This document shows, in pieces, positions 1-13,100 of a stretch of 64,000 bases of DNA. The translations under genes were made by a program, and so were the position numbers. The notes under the pieces were generated by a model, which saw only the letters and a program-made list of their open reading frames with translations, was not told the DNA's origin and ran no database searches. This DNA is from Climacium dendroides (Eukaryota; Streptophyta; Bryopsida; Hypnales; Climaciaceae), in the NCBI GenBank assembly GCA_950106755.1, contig OX467090.1, positions 3,720,001-3,784,000 on the forward strand, written 5' to 3'. Positions within the stretch are counted from its first letter, which is position 1. The number at the start of each line of letters is the position of its first letter.

Positions 1-1431
1 CCCAATGCAATTACATTTGTGAGCATTCTTAATCCTTGGTCAAGCGCAGGGGCTTTGGAGTGGGTGAAGGAGGTTCACAGGCATGTCCTCCGAGCGGGAC
101 TTGAATCGGATTCTCGTGTGGGCAACGCGCTTGTCCAAATGTATGCAAAGTGTGGCAGTTTGGCCGATGCTCGGCTAGTTTTTGACCGGATGGAGTATCG
201 TGATTTGATCACGTGGAACGTGATGATTGGTGGACTTGCTGAACACGGATGTGGGAGTGAAGCATATGAACTGTTTATTCAAATGCAAAAGAAGGGCTTT
301 ATACCCGATGCATTCACTTGTGCGAGCATACTGAATCCTTGTTCAAGTGCAGGGGCTTTGGAGTGGGTGAAGGAGGTTCACAGGCATGTCCTCACAGCGG
401 GACTTGAGTCGGATTCTCGTGTGGGCACTGCGCTTGTCCACATGTATGCAAAGTGTGGCAGTTTGGTCGATGCTCGGCTAGTTTTCGGCCGGATGGAGTA
501 TCGTGATGTGATCACGTGGAACGTGATGATCGGTGGACTTGCTGAACACGGATGTGGGCACGAAGCCCTGGAAGTGTTTAGAAATATGATTGTAGTCGGC
601 GTGAAGCCGAATGAGATCTCATTCGTTGCAGTGTTGTCGGCCTGTAGTCATGCTGGCCTTGTGGATGAGGGCCGTAGGCTTTTTCTGGCTATGACACAAG
701 ATTACGGCATCGAACCTACTGTGGTGCTTTGTACCTGTATGGTGGATGCTCTTGACCGAGCAGGACACTTGGAGGAAGCGAAGCTCTTGATTGGCAACAT
801 GCCAGTGGAACCAGATGGGACAACTTGGGGAGCCTTGCTTGGTGCTTGTAGAACGTATGGGAATGTGGATTTGGGCAAGCTTGCCGCTACTGAGCTCCTC
901 AAGTTGGAACCGAAGGACACCTCTGCATACGTGCTTTTCTCGAATATCTGTGCTGCAGCTGGCAAGTGGGAGGAGGTGTTGTGGGTGCGCACTATGATGC
1001 AGGAGAGAGGTATATGCAAGGAGCCTGGGCGTAGCTGGATTGAAGTTGATAATAAGGTTCAAGACTTTGTTGTTGCGGATACTTCTCACCCAGAAGCGAA
1101 GGAGATCTATGCTGAGCTGCGGAGATTGAGCGAGAGAATTAAGGCCGAAGGCTACATTCCTGACACCCGGCTAGTGTTGCGGAACATTGATGAGGAGGAG
1201 AAAGAGCTTGCTCTTTGCTCCCATAGTGAGAGGTTGGCTATTGCTTATGGACTCATGCGGACACCCGTTGGAGAGCCAATTCGGGTTTTCAAGAACCTTC
1301 GAGTGTGTTCAGATTGCCATACAGCAACCAAGTTTATCTCCAAGGTGACTGAACGGGAGATTGTTGTGAGGGATGCTAATCGGTTTCACCACTTCCAAAA
1401 TGGCTTGTGTTCTTGTGGTGATTATTGGTGA
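1..1431 (+). CDS. PPR protein, PLS class with E/E+ and DYW deaminase domains (5'-truncated by window edge)
   Basis: The frame is open from base 1 (reads P-N-A-I-T-F-V-S-I), so the true start lies outside the window; 476 residues are visible. Residues 1-190 are PPR motifs in 101-residue S-P-L triplets (31+35+35), with two copies of the unit 303 bp apart. An E/E+ region follows, then a PG-box-like stretch (EPGRSWIEV near residue 341) and a DYW domain. The deaminase signature is visible: HSE at 1222-1230, CSDCH at 1306-1320, and the terminal C-S-C-G-D-Y-W followed by TGA. DYW-PPR proteins perform sequence-specific C-to-U RNA editing in mitochondria or plastids; the target here cannot be told. 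No frameshift or premature stop is seen, so this could be the end of a functional gene. The repeats nearly match those at the right window edge, suggesting tandem paralogues or gene conversion. Confidence 0.95.
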   Translation, partial: PNAITFVSILNPWSSAGALEWVKEVHRHVLRAGLESDSRVGNALVQMYAKCGSLADARLVFDRMEYRDLITWNVMIGGLAEHGCGSEAYELFIQMQKKGFIPDAFTCASILNPCSSAGALEWVKEVHRHVLTAGLESDSRVGTALVHMYAKCGSLVDARLVFGRMEYRDVITWNVMIGGLAEHGCGHEALEVFRNMIVVGVKPNEISFVAVLSACSHAGLVDEGRRLFLAMTQDYGIEPTVVLCTCMVDALDRAGHLEEAKLLIGNMPVEPDGTTWGALLGACRTYGNVDLGKLAATELLKLEPKDTSAYVLFSNICAAAGKWEEVLWVRTMMQERGICKEPGRSWIEVDNKVQDFVVADTSHPEAKEIYAELRRLSERIKAEGYIPDTRLVLRNIDEEEKELALCSHSERLAIAYGLMRTPVGEPIRVFKNLRVCSDCHTATKFISKVTEREIVVRDANRFHHFQNGLCSCGDYW

Positions 1432-2804
1432 TGAGATTGCAATTTTGACCAATTGTAGACCATGTTGTTTGGAGCTATTCATTGGAATTTGTCATCATTT
1501 GTGAATATGTTATGGTGTTGATCATTGATTGAAAACTATTGCATTGGTTGGAGATGACTCGAAGAACATGTGCATAGAGGTTGTCACCTCTTGCATTTTC
1601 TTCACCTATTGTTTTTGTGAAGAAATGGAAATCAAAGGTTGGCAAATTTAGCTATTGAATGATTCTAGTACTATTGTTTACCTTACATCCTTCTATTGGC
1701 AATATCAAGACCTAAGGATTCTTTATTGAGAAGACTAATCACATGGAAATGTCAATGGATTATTTTGAAGTCTTTCCTTCAAGAAGACCATGCAAGCTAT
1801 AATTTTTTTCCATTATTGAGTTTACTTTGGTTGCTTCAACTATTGGGCTTATAATTAGGTAGGTTGATTTTTGATCCTTGCCTTGGTGTCAATTTTGGTT
1901 GTTCATCCCTATAGTACCAAGTGTACACTTAAGAAAAGTCGTCAAAAAATATAAAAAATTGTCATGTTTAAGTTCATACAAGGGAAAAGGTTTTTAAATA
2001 AAAAACTTAATTGTTAAAAAGTGTAATAGATGGCTAGTGTGGGAATTTAGAAAGTTATAGTGCATTTGATTATGTAGATTGGAAGCTTATAGAAGAAAAG
2101 GATTTGTTACTATGAAAATTGTTTTTTTCTTGATTACCTTTTTTTCAATATATTAATTGTTTTGAATGGTTTTCGTTTCTATAGGTGTTTTATTTACACT
2201 CTAGTTTTGGAGCCATATATTGAATGATTCTATATATGAGTTTTAGGCTTTTCAATTGTGATAAGTGATTCATTTTAGAAAGAGTAACTAGTTTGCTATG
2301 TTAATAATTTATCCTATTAGTGTGTGATACTAATTTACAAATGATGCACTATTTGTAATAGCCTTAAGTAGCTCAGATTGAAATCATCAAATTGAAATGT
2401 TCTACTAATTTCTACAAAATAGAATTAGTACTTAGCAAATTTGTAACCTTTAGTGTTTAGCTAATTTATAACCTTTAGTATTTTGGTTCTAGAGGTTTAA
2501 AATATTAAATTGGCAAATCTATAACCTATTCTATTCTTACAAACAATACAAAGACACTAATATTGTGCCTTTGAATAAATTGAATACATTTATGTAGCTT
2601 AAATTAGAGCTAACAATACACTTGACCTTCTCAAATGCCATTGTATTTGAGTAGAAATGGGCTTCAGAATGAAGTCACATGTATTTACATCTTTACATGT
2701 GGAACTTATTAATTCAAGTGTATACACATGTTAAATTTTCAAAATACATTGGGAATGTCCACTTACAAAATATGTCAATAGAGGGTTAAAACCATTGATC
2801 ATCA
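1432..2804. other. AT-rich 3' flank, no gene seen
   Basis: This is low-GC sequence downstream of the DYW stop codon, probably including the 3' UTR near its start. I see no coding pattern, no terminal repeats and no RNA gene. Confidence 0.6.
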
Positions 2805-3240
2805 TCATATTACTAAAACCACAAGGCCCCTTGTAATATCATATTTTTGTATAGTGTCATATTAAAGAGTTCATTAATAACCACTATACTTTTATATCAT
2901 TACACTACATTAAAATGTGATATGATAGAAGTATAGTGATATTAAAAAGTTTTTGTTTTAGTCCTTTAGTTTACTTTACACTTCATTTTACTCCCACAAT
3001 TTTAATTGTATAAGTTATAGATCAATAAATAAAACCAAATTATACTTTAAGCATTCTTGCTATTAAGATTTAGCTTTTTCTACATTCCAATGTATGCATA
3101 TTTGAAAATAATTATATTCATTGTTGCATATACTCCATTCATGAAAATTTATATTGTACATTTTAATGTATGCATATTTGAAAATATATTTATAAATACA
3201 TGATAAAGTCAATGTATAGTATAGCAAACACCAATTGAAA
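2805..3240 (+). mobile_element. Short degraded Helitron-like element
   Basis: The left end reads TCATATTACTAAAACCACAA after an A. It matches, with differences, the 5' ends at 7769 and 8472. The following 150 bp keep the same pattern of 'aatatcac' inverted pairs and the 'cacttcattttactcccacaa' type motif (compare 8660-8690). Near 3213-3232 the sequence 'atagcaaacaccaa' resembles the 3' ends of the other two Helitrons, but the final CTRR is not clear, so the right boundary is approximate. There is no coding capacity. Confidence 0.5.
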
Positions 3241-4325
3241 CATTACTACTAAAGTTAGAATTTGCCAGTTAAAAAAATGCAGAGAGGGGTAAAATTCCAA
3301 AACCTAGAATTTATTGGTTTGGATTCAAAGAAAAAAATTGGAAGTTGGAAAAAAAAACTTAACCCCAAAACCAAATAAGTGCACAAAAACTTAATGCATA
3401 GAAGTGAGAGTGTTTAAATTAGACAAGAACTCAAAGAAAAAATGAAGAGAGGGGTGAAATCTCAAAACCTCAACCCCATGGGGTTTTCAAATTTGCATTT
3501 AAAGGGAAAAAAAATCGAGAGTTGCAAAGAACTCTTTTCCTACCAAAACCAAATGAGTCTGTAGAACTTAGTTTTTAAAACATGCCAAGAGTGTTTTCTT
3601 TAGAAAAGGATTTCCAAAAAAAATGGAGAGAGATGTAAAATCCACAAACCTAAATCCCTCTAAATTTTTGGTTTTGCTTTAAATGAAAAAAATTGGCAAT
3701 TAGAAAGAACCTCCTTAATCCCAAACCAAAGAAGTACATAAAAATTTAGTGTATAATAGCAAGAGTGTTTTCATTAGAGAAGGATTGTGGGTGCTTTATT
3801 CCCACCCTTGGAATAAAGTGTACACAAACTAGGTTCTAGTGTGTTGTTTATTTATAGAAAAATCCTATTGCATGCCTAAAGAGTCACGTAATCCAAATGA
3901 GTCTTTGAAGCAATGGATCGTTGTTTTCATTTCTCCTTAACCTCCCTAATTGCAAGTGCTTAAATCTACTTCAAAATAATTAGTAAGTTGGTTGATTTTG
4001 GCTACGACTACCAAAATTCAAGTCTTAGAGAAATTGGTCAAGTAATTTAACCAATTATCCTAAATTGTAGAGCTGAATTTTTCCTTTCTAAAATGATAAA
4101 GAATACTAAAATTAGCATTAATCTCTAGAAGATATGGGTGGATGAAGTTTGATATTAAACCAACTTACTATGATTACTTCATCTGTCAATTACTAGCAAT
4201 CTAACTATCAAAACACAATGAAATTTTTTGTGTTGTTTTTTGTTCTTTATGATCTAACTAAATTTTAAGTTTGACAAGATTTGGTCAAATTTGGTTGACT
4301 TTCATCCAATTCTATTCTTCTTTTG
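3241..4325. other. AT-rich intergenic DNA
   Basis: Loosely repeated stretches occur around 3280-3780: variants of 'gagaggggtgaaat(c/t)c(a/c)caaaacct' recur about every 175 bp, at roughly 3285, 3445 and 3630. This suggests an old tandem array. No gene is seen. Confidence 0.5.
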
Positions 4326-4329
4326 TTAA

Positions 4330-5107
4330 CCCCTAAATGCTGGGCCTATAACCATTGATTTCAAGACTCCTTGCCATCACTCAGTTTGTTGCCATTGTGG
4401 GATTATATATGTATGAATATTCTTATATTTATTTTTCAGAGATGAAACTACATGTCTTCTTTGCTTCACAAAAGATTTAGTTTTTTTTGAGGAAAATTGA
4501 TTTTTCTAAAACTTTTTGGAAGAAAAGTAAAGAAAAATCATATCAAATAGAAAATTATTTCAAAAATTTGAAAATTTCACCATGTGTGTACATTACAATG
4601 ACAAACATTATGGTGTATATTCAAGTCCCGTGACATTCTATAATTAGAATGCAATAGACATTGAAAATACACTCAAAGTTCAAATTGCTATAAAATATTT
4701 AATATTATGAATTTTTTCAAAATTTCAATTGGAATAGAAACTAGAGTAGAGGGACTTCATTTTGTTAGGTGGGCTCAAACTCAAAAAACATCATTTTCAT
4801 GGAGAAATTTCAGATTTAGAGCAATAAGTAACAACTTCCTAGAATACACTGAAAATAACATATTTTGTGGTCTGTTATTTTACTAACTTCTCATTCATGT
4901 GACGACAAACACTAGCAAAACTACAAATTCACCTAGGAACTCTTCATAATCCACCATAAAAGATCAAGAAGAAAAGAATGGGTGAAATATTGTTTTTCCT
5001 CTCCCTCTACATTGTTTCTCAGTCATCCAAATGCCACAAAATGGCATCAGCAGTGTTACTGAGTTAAAACCTTCATTCCATAAAATGGCATCAGCAGTGT
5101 TACTGGG
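4330..5107. mobile_element. TTAA-flanked non-autonomous DNA transposon, copy 1
   Basis: The segment is bounded by TTAA at 4326-4329 and 5108-5111. Its ends are imperfect inverted repeats (CCCCTAAATGCTGG and, reverse-complemented, CCCAGTAATGCC-like). It is the reverse complement of 57055-57773 along most of its length. A 44-bp direct duplication ('atggcatcagcagtgttact...') at 5041 and 5085 makes this copy longer. No transposase is present. TTAA targets are typical of piggyBac and Kolobok superfamilies, so it may be a MITE of one of these. Confidence 0.5.
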
Positions 5108-5111
5108 TTAA

Positions 5112-7768
5112 AACCTTCATTCCATTCTAGTTCATTCTACTTTCATTCAATGTGGAGTCTCTGAAATATTTCTTGTTTTTTAAAATTTTACTTGGAACTG
5201 AATTCTTTTTATCTTACTAGTTAAAATTTGAAGTTTTTAATAACGTTGGAGTTAATTGAAGTTTTACTTTTATTTTGGATGATAATTGGATTAATTCTTT
5301 GTAAATTTATATTTTTAACCTTCTAGGCAAATTTTATTTATGAATGAATTTTCACCATTAACCAGTTCATGAAAATTCTACGTAATTCTTTTTTACCTTT
5401 GAATGTAAAGAATGGCTTTTAAATCTATGGCCTAATGGTTCTATTTCTAACATTCTAATTCAACTATTCTGTAGGGTAAACATTTTAATTATTTAATTTC
5501 TTGGATCAAAATTACTTGTGCACAAATTTTGACCATCAATTGGTTCATCAAAATTCATTACTAAGTCTATTTTCCTTTTGAAATCAAAACTTATCCTTGC
5601 TTCTTAATCCTAATGACTTGAGAAATTAAGATTCCCAAAAGATTTTTAAAAGATTCCTAAAGATTCTTCTAATTAACTTTCTACTTTTTTATCTATTTTT
5701 ATTTTTATCCTATTGTAATTTTTGGATAATTTGAATGGTTCAAGTAATTTTGAATTATTATGACCACTTCTTACTACTTCTAAATTTTTATGGTTCTTTT
5801 ACTATCTAATAATTTTGATTTTAATGTTACTTAATTTCAATTGTTGAATGTTAAACTAATAACTTTAATTGAAATTGCAATAAGGTTGGAAAAATTCAAA
5901 TACTAACCTCTAACTTCATGATGGTGATTATTTCATTATTGTTTGTTGGAAATTCCAAATCCTGCAATACTCCTTCCAATGACATCTTGCTTTCTGTGGA
6001 ATTGATATTGCATATGAAGAATGCTTGGCTGCTTTTTCTTCCACCTTCCTTTTCTTTTGTTTTTTCTTTCGTTTCTATGTTTTCTTTTCCCTTTGTAGAT
6101 ATTTTGTTAAGATAAAATCCTATCCAATATATTGCTAAATTTTTGGCTAATTGACTTAAAATCAAACAAAACCTTAACTCCTAAAGTACCAAGCTCCTTT
6201 TTTATTGCCAAAAAATACTCAAAATTGCCATTTCTAAAGAGTAAAAGAATTTGAATTTTTTTTCCACATCTAACCATAGGATCCTATGCCCAACTAGTAT
6301 GAAAATGTGTGGAAAAAATTTCAAAAATTTTGACCACATAGATTGCAAGATATTTGCATTCAAAGTGAAAAAAATAAGTTTTTAAGTACATTGCGAGACT
6401 AGATTATTTGAAATTTTGAATTTGAACCTTCTTAACTTTAATTTTTTGCACTAAAGAGTTTTGAGATTTAAATTTTTATGGTGGAGAATTGAGTCAAAAG
6501 CTTAGGAAAAATAAAAAAATGAAAATAATAATAATTATTATACTTAAAAAAATTGTTGAGTAGAAGTAGGTATGATATTGAATAAAAATCTAAATTATTA
6601 ATATCTCTAAAATGGAATTACAAGGCACTAATTCCAATGGTGAGCTTGTTCTAACATGAACACTAAACCATGGGGAACAATTTTTTTTGAAAAATTATAA
6701 AAATTGCATTAAAAAAGGAATCCTACAAGTTATTTTTTTGAAAAGATGCTCAAATTGCACAAAAAACAAGATTGTTCATAACTTTTTCATAACAAATCCA
6801 AATGAAATGAATTGAAGCTTTCTACATAGAAAAAATATAATGTATGAGGGAAAAAAATTCAAAAAAATAAAATCCCGATTTTTGAATTTTATACTTGCTA
6901 CCCCTAACCCCTTCTCCCCCTCTTTCCTCCCTTTGCCATTGTTTTGAGTATAAATTTTGTTCCTAGTAACCAATTATGAGAAAAATTATATTTCCATGAA
7001 GCTATTTAGTTTTTCTATCTTAAAAAAAAATTCAAAAATCAGGACATAAAATGAGACCGTAGGTACTTGCCCGAAATCCCACTTGCCTCCTAAAGGGACA
7101 AATGGTTCTTTAAGGGTAAAGGCAAGGCTTCTTTGACTTCTACTAACAACATTATATTCATTAATATGGGAGATTGGGAACCTCCATTTATAAGCCCAAA
7201 ATTCATTTACAATTGTATTCAATTTAAATCAAATGATTCCCATTTCATTAGTTAGAAATTGTAATTTCCATTAAAATGATAGTTTAGAGTTGAAGAAGAA
7301 GAATAACTGTGTTTATTATTGACCAAAATAAATAAAGAGTGTATTGGAGATAGTTCCACTATTGAAGTCATATAGGCTTAAATAGTGAGTTTTATCCTTG
7401 ATGCATCTTTTCAAAGGTAGAGTCTACAATATGAATTTGTAACTAGTAAATGGTGGCTTATACCTCTTAATATATGTATCTCTTGGTTAGTTGGTCATCC
7501 TATTGAATTAGAGTATATCGCAAGAGGTGGTGCAAGAGACTAATTATAGTTGTGTAATTGGAGGTACGGGTTCAATTCCTATTGACCTCTATCTTATTAA
7601 GTTGTGGGTGCTATTTTGATATTGAACTAGTGGTTGTACTTTAGATTGAACACACACAATTTTTTGTAGTTTTTTGTATCTTTAGTGAATGTATCGAGAC
7701 ATGGTGATTAAGTCTTCCAAATTATAATTGATGGTGTCAAAAATGATTTCAAGGATAAATGCATACTA
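5112..7768. other. AT-rich intergenic DNA, no gene
   Basis: Reading frames here are short, low-complexity (Lys/Phe/Ile/Asn-rich) and lack recognisable domains. One tRNA-promoter-like stretch at 7509-7590 is listed separately. Confidence 0.6.
7509..7590 (+). other. tRNA-like / SINE-head-like sequence
   Basis: A B-box-like GGTTCAATTCC lies at 7569-7579 and an A-box-like TCGCAAGAGGTGG about 45 bp upstream. This is the internal pol III promoter arrangement of tRNA genes and tRNA-derived SINEs. I could not fold a full cloverleaf with a paired acceptor stem, so a functional tRNA gene is unlikely. Confidence 0.25.
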
Positions 7769-8471
7769 TCATACTACTAAAATCACAAGGTCTCCTGTAA
7801 TATCACATTTTTACACTATATGATATTACAGAGATTGAATCTTCTATAATATCACATTTTCACACAATGTGATATTATAAAATTCCAACGGTCATTTTAC
7901 CTTTGTAATATCACACAATGTTAAAATGTGATATTATAGAGGTATTGTGATATTATGGAGGTTTCATATTTCTTGGCTTCATACTTTATTTTACTTCCAC
8001 AATTCTATGATTTGAATGTTGAAGCTTTGAATGTTGAAGCTTTGAATGTTTTCAATTCTAATGTTCTTTTCTTACTACCAAATGATTTGAAGCTTTTATT
8101 AGATCGAAGAAATTTTGAATTCTACAACAAAGTATTTACAAACTCTTTGCATTTTGACAAATTTGCATTTCAATTCTTCAATTTTGATCACCATTGTTTG
8201 TGAGTAAAGAAATTTATCAAGTGATGGTGTTCTTGAGCTTAACAATACCTCCAAGGTAATTTCTTTACATTTGTTTTGAATAAACTTAAATTCATGTATA
8301 GAATGGTGATTTGAACATTGAGTTTCATTTAAACAATTTGAGTGTAATTTGAGCTTCAATTTAATCTAATTTCAAGAGATTGATGTAATTAGAGCCAAAT
8401 TGGAGCCAAATTGGAGCCAAATTGATGAAATTAATATAGTTAATGCATAGCAAAGCAAACACCAACCACTA
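7769..8471 (+). mobile_element. Non-autonomous Helitron (703 bp)
   Basis: It begins TCATACTACTAAAATCACAA after an A and ends with 'gcatagcaaagcaaacaccaaccacta'. Both ends match the large Helitron that starts at the next base. The first few hundred bases align with 8472-9000, including shared 'aatatcac' palindromes, the 'ttcttggcttca(c/t)ac' block and 'caaatgattgaagctt'-type sequence. The Rep-helicase interior is missing, so it looks like an internal-deletion derivative. Its last bases are CTA directly followed by the TC of the neighbour; the expected CTRR terminus lacks its final purine. Confidence 0.7.
7845..7879. repeat. Perfect 14-bp-stem hairpin in Helitron 5' region
   Basis: The arm TATAATATCACATT (7845-7858) and its exact reverse complement (7866-7879) are separated by a 7-nt loop. 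Similar, less perfect pairs lie just upstream and downstream and recur in the neighbouring Helitron. Confidence 0.8.
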
Positions 8472-9049
8472 TCATACTACTAAAATCACAAGGTGTTCTG
8501 TAGTATCACATTTAAACACTGTGTGATATTACAGAGGTTCAATCCCTTTGTAATATCACATTTTGACATTGAGTGATAATAAAGAATTACAACGGCCATT
8601 TCTCTTCTGTAATATCACAAAGTGTTGGAATGTGATATTACAGATGTTAAGGTATTCTTGGCTTCACACTTCATTCTACTTACACGATTCTATGATTTCG
8701 AGAGTTTCTAAGTGTTCTTCATTCTAATGTTCTATTGTTACTATCAAATGACTTGAAACTTTTGTTAACTTGAAGCAATTTTGGGATTCTACAACAAAGT
8801 CTTCACAAAGTTCTTGCAATTTAAGAAATTTGCATTTCAATTCTTCAATTTTGGTCACCATTGGTTGTGAAGGAAGAAATTTATCAAGTAGTGGTGTTCT
8901 TGAGTTCAACAATTCCTTCAAGGTATCTTCTTCACATTTGTTTTAAGCAAATTTGAATTCATGTATAGAATGGTGGTTTGAACATTGAGTTTCATTTGAA
9001 TAATTTGAATGTCGTTTGAGATTTTGAGTTTCAATCTAATTTCACACAA

Positions 9050-9765
9050 GAGATTGATGCAATTAGAGTCAAATTGGAGCACTCTTGGAGCAATTGGAGC
9101 ACTCTTGGAGCAATTGGAGCATTCTTGGAACAACTGGAGCATTCTTGGAGCAATTTGACCTAATGTAAGCAATTTGAGTTTCATTGTGAGCAATTAGGTG
9201 TAATTTGAGTTTCAATTCAACTTAATTCGAAGAGATTGATGAAATTAGAACCAAATTGAAGCAATTAGAGCATTCTTAGAGAACAATTTGACCTAATTTG
9301 AGTTCCATGTCAACAATTTGACCTAATGTGAGCAATTTAAACTTCCTTTCAACAAATGAAGTGCAATTTGAACTTCAATTCAACTTAATTAAAAGAAATT
9401 GATGAAATGAGAGCCAAATTGGAGGAATTTGACCTAATTTGAACAATTTGACCTAATTTGGGTATAATGTCAACAATTTAACCTAATATGAGCAATTTGA
9501 GCTTCATTTCAATAAATGGAGTGCAATTTGAGTTTCAATTCAACTTAATTCAAAGAAAGTGATGAAACAAGAGCCAAATTGGAAGAATTTGACCTAATTT
9601 AAGTTCAATGTCAACAATTTGACCTAATTTGAGTTCAAGGTCAATAATATGACCTAAAGTGAGCAATTTGAGTTTCAATTCAACTTAATTGCAAGAGATT
9701 GATGAAATTAGAGCCAAATTGGAGGAAATTGACCTAATTTGTCAACAATTTGATTCAATTTGGGC
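9050..9765 (+). repeat. Degenerate minisatellite in Helitron leader
   Basis: Variants of 'ttggagcaattggagcattc' and 'caatttgacctaatttgag' recur many times with spacings of roughly 20-50 bp. Spacer lengths vary and the units are imperfect. It is non-coding and sits between the Helitron 5' end and its gene. Confidence 0.75.
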
Positions 9766-10180
9766 AATTTGAGTTTCATTTGAATAATATGAATCAAATA
9801 TGATCAATGCAATATAAACTAATGTCAATAGTTTGATCTATTTAAATTCAAATTAGGTTTTATTGTAACTTTAGCATTTTTTGAGGCAAACATGAACAAT
9901 CGAATATAATTTCAATGGTTTGATTTAATTTGAGCAATGTCATGCACAAAAATTTAACCTAAATTTTGAAATAGGTGCCAACATCCTAAATTTTATTATT
10001 AAATATATGTTGATGTGTTATGGATATTAGGAGACAAAAGTTGGAGTAAAGTGGAGCACATTTAAGGAGTGAAGGTTTTTGGAGCACAAGTTATAAAGGT
10101 GCAATTTCAAAACTATTTTTTTGATTTTTACATCCTAAAGTGTAAGTTTTAGAATTCGAAATTGTCATCTTTTGTAGACT

Positions 10181-13100
10181 ATGGCTCGAGCTTTGTTTAC
10201 AATTGATGACTATGTAGATGTCAATATTGATAGTCTTGGATCTATGTCCATCCAATGTCCAAAATGTTTAGCATTTCGTTTTAGAAAAGAAAAAACAACA
10301 ATTTGTTGTTACAATGGCAAAGTTGGTAGCGAACACATTAGTCATCCTACCATTCATCTGATGCTCAATGACCTTTTTATAGGTAATACACCTAATTCTC
10401 GAGGATTTCTTAAATCCATTAGAAAATATAATCAAGCGTTTGCGTTTACAAGTATGTGTAGTAAATTCCAGTCTGGCCAAGCTGAGGGTCGAGGAGTATA
10501 TATTTTTCGTGTGAATGGAGAGTTATGCCATCACATTGGAGATTTAGAACCCGAAACAGATCATGGCGCAAAATTTGTGCAAATTTACTTTTTAGATGAT
10601 GATTTGCAAACTAATCGTCGTATAGAGATCTTTGATGATCTTGATCGTGAGACTGTTAACAACATTCAAAAGGTTTTAGAATCAATCAATGCATTGGTTC
10701 GTGGTTTTAAGTCTTCACGTCATGTTCTTTTGGGAGGACATAATATGGGACTTCATATTTCCGGTGAGACTCCTACTGGTGAACATCGTCGTCGATACAA
10801 TCGACCTGTAGTTCCAGAGGTTGCTACTGTTGTTCTTGACGAACAACATTTAGAATTCGGTAGAGATATTATTCTTCACCGACATGGTGGAGATTTACAA
10901 CGGATAAAAGAAATTCATCCGGCTTATGATGCTTTATCCTATCCTCTGTTGTTTCCGGATGGTCGATGCGGGTGATCACCAACTTTTAAAGCAAATACGG
11001 GGTGACTTTAAAGTCATTTATCCAATATATGTTTCACAAGCGACCTGAATCTGATGTATTGCATAGGGCCGGTAGATTAGTTCAGCAATACGTAGTAGAT
11101 CAATATTTGTATGTAGAACATGAAAATTTGCTTTTCATTAGACAACATCAAGCTAAACTTCGAGTAGAATGTTATTAGGGCATTGTAGATGCTATGCATG
11201 ATGATACCTAAGGACGCATTGGGTGCCGCATTGTTTTGCCTGCAACATTCATTGGATCTCCTCGATATATGCAGAAACGTTTTCACGATAGTATGGTTTT
11301 AGTTAGAGTTTTAGGGAAACCGGATTTATTTGTCACAATGACATGTAATCCAAATTGGTCTGAGATCATTGATGAACTTGAATCAGGCCAAAGTCCTTCT
11401 GATCGTCCAGATATTGTAGTACGTGTCTTTGAGCTCAAATTAAAGGCCTTGATGGACGAAATCACAAAGAAAAATGTGTTGGGGGAGACAATTGCTTTTT
11501 GTTATACCATTGAGTTTCAAAAGCGCGGTCTTCCTCATATTCACATTCTTCTTTGGTTGAAAGATAAAGTCAATAATTGTGACCTCGTAGATAGAGTTGT
11601 ATGTGCTGAGATTCCAGATTCGAATAGGCAACCGCAACTTTATGCTGCAGTTGCTAAACACATGATGCACGGTCCATGTGGTTTTAATAATCCCAATTGT
11701 CCGTGCATGGAAGATGGAAAATGCTCCAAGCATTATCCAATGCAATCTCAAGATAGTACCGAGATGGATGGCGATGGTCATGTTTTGTATCGTCGTGTCG
11801 AAATGATGGTCGTTATGTTGAAAAACGCACGCGTGGTTAAATTGTTCATTTGGACAATCGATGGGTTGTGCCATACAATCCATATTTAATAGGGCATTTT
11901 AATTGCCATATTAATGTGGAGGTTTGCAGTTCAATAAAAACTGTAAAATATCTCCATAAATATATTTTTAAAGGTCCAGATCATGGCGTTGTAGAAACAG
12001 ATGAGATTGTTGATGAAATTAAGGAATTTTTAGAGGGACGTTATATTACTGCACAAGAAGCATGTTGGAGACTTTTTGGTTTTGAAACCAACAACAAGAG
12101 TCATAATATTTGTCGTTTGCCCATTCATCTTCCTGATCAACAATATGTTACCTTCCATGAAGGAACATCTTTACAATCGGTGATTGATCAAAACACTAAA
12201 ACTAAACTTACAGAGTTTTTTGAATTCAATCGCCGCATTCATGCCTTGATTGCTTCTGGAAATCAAGGTAATCATATACTTTTTCAATACATGGATCTTC
12301 CATTGCGCTATAAGTGGAATGAGAAAAAAAATGTATGGGAAAGAAGACAACGCAAGATAAAAGTTTTTGGTAGAGTAAACATGGTTCCCATAGGTACTGA
12401 ATTATTTTACTTGCGTTTGTTGTTAACTCATGTTGAGGCACCAACTTCGTTTGATGACCTATTTTGTTTTCAAAATACGGTACATTCAACATACAAAGCT
12501 GCTTGCATTGCAAGAGGACTTTTACAAGACGATGGTGAATGGGACAATTGTCTTCAAGAGGCAACTGTCATTTCATTGCCTAGACAAATTCAAAGGTTGT
12601 TTGCAACACTTCTTGTGTTTGGACAACCATTGAATCCTCTTGGTTTATTGAGAAGACATATTGACACTATGTCTGATGACTTATGCAATGATCAAAATCG
12701 CTATAACAAAGCGATTTTGTCCATCAATGAACATTTGTCGTTTAATGATAAATGCATTGAAGATTTTTTTGACATTCAAGATTTGAATGAATTTGGTTAT
12801 CCAAATATTGTTGATGTGCTTGATGATGTCAATGACAACAATAACTTAGATAATTTAAACACTAACTTTACCGAAGAAGATGTAGACAAACTAAATGATG
12901 AACAACGTATTGCTTTCAACGTAGTTACTAATGCCATTTTAGAACCTCCTCAATGTAAATTATTTTTCTTGGACGATCCTGGAGGTACCGGCAAAACTTT
13001 CGTATACAATACCATTTTAGGTTATCTTCGGGGTCGTGATATTAAATGTATGGCAATGGCAACAAGTGGAATTGTTGCTTGTCTTTTGCATGAAGGACGA

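Noticed and set aside
5896..6165. Lys/Glu-rich 89-codon ORF in AT-rich DNA
   Set aside because: Low-complexity composition, no homology pattern and an equally open overlapping frame on the opposite strand.
9050..9765. CRISPR-like array
   Set aside because: Units are imperfect, spacing is irregular, spacers resemble the repeats, and the sequence lies inside a plant Helitron.
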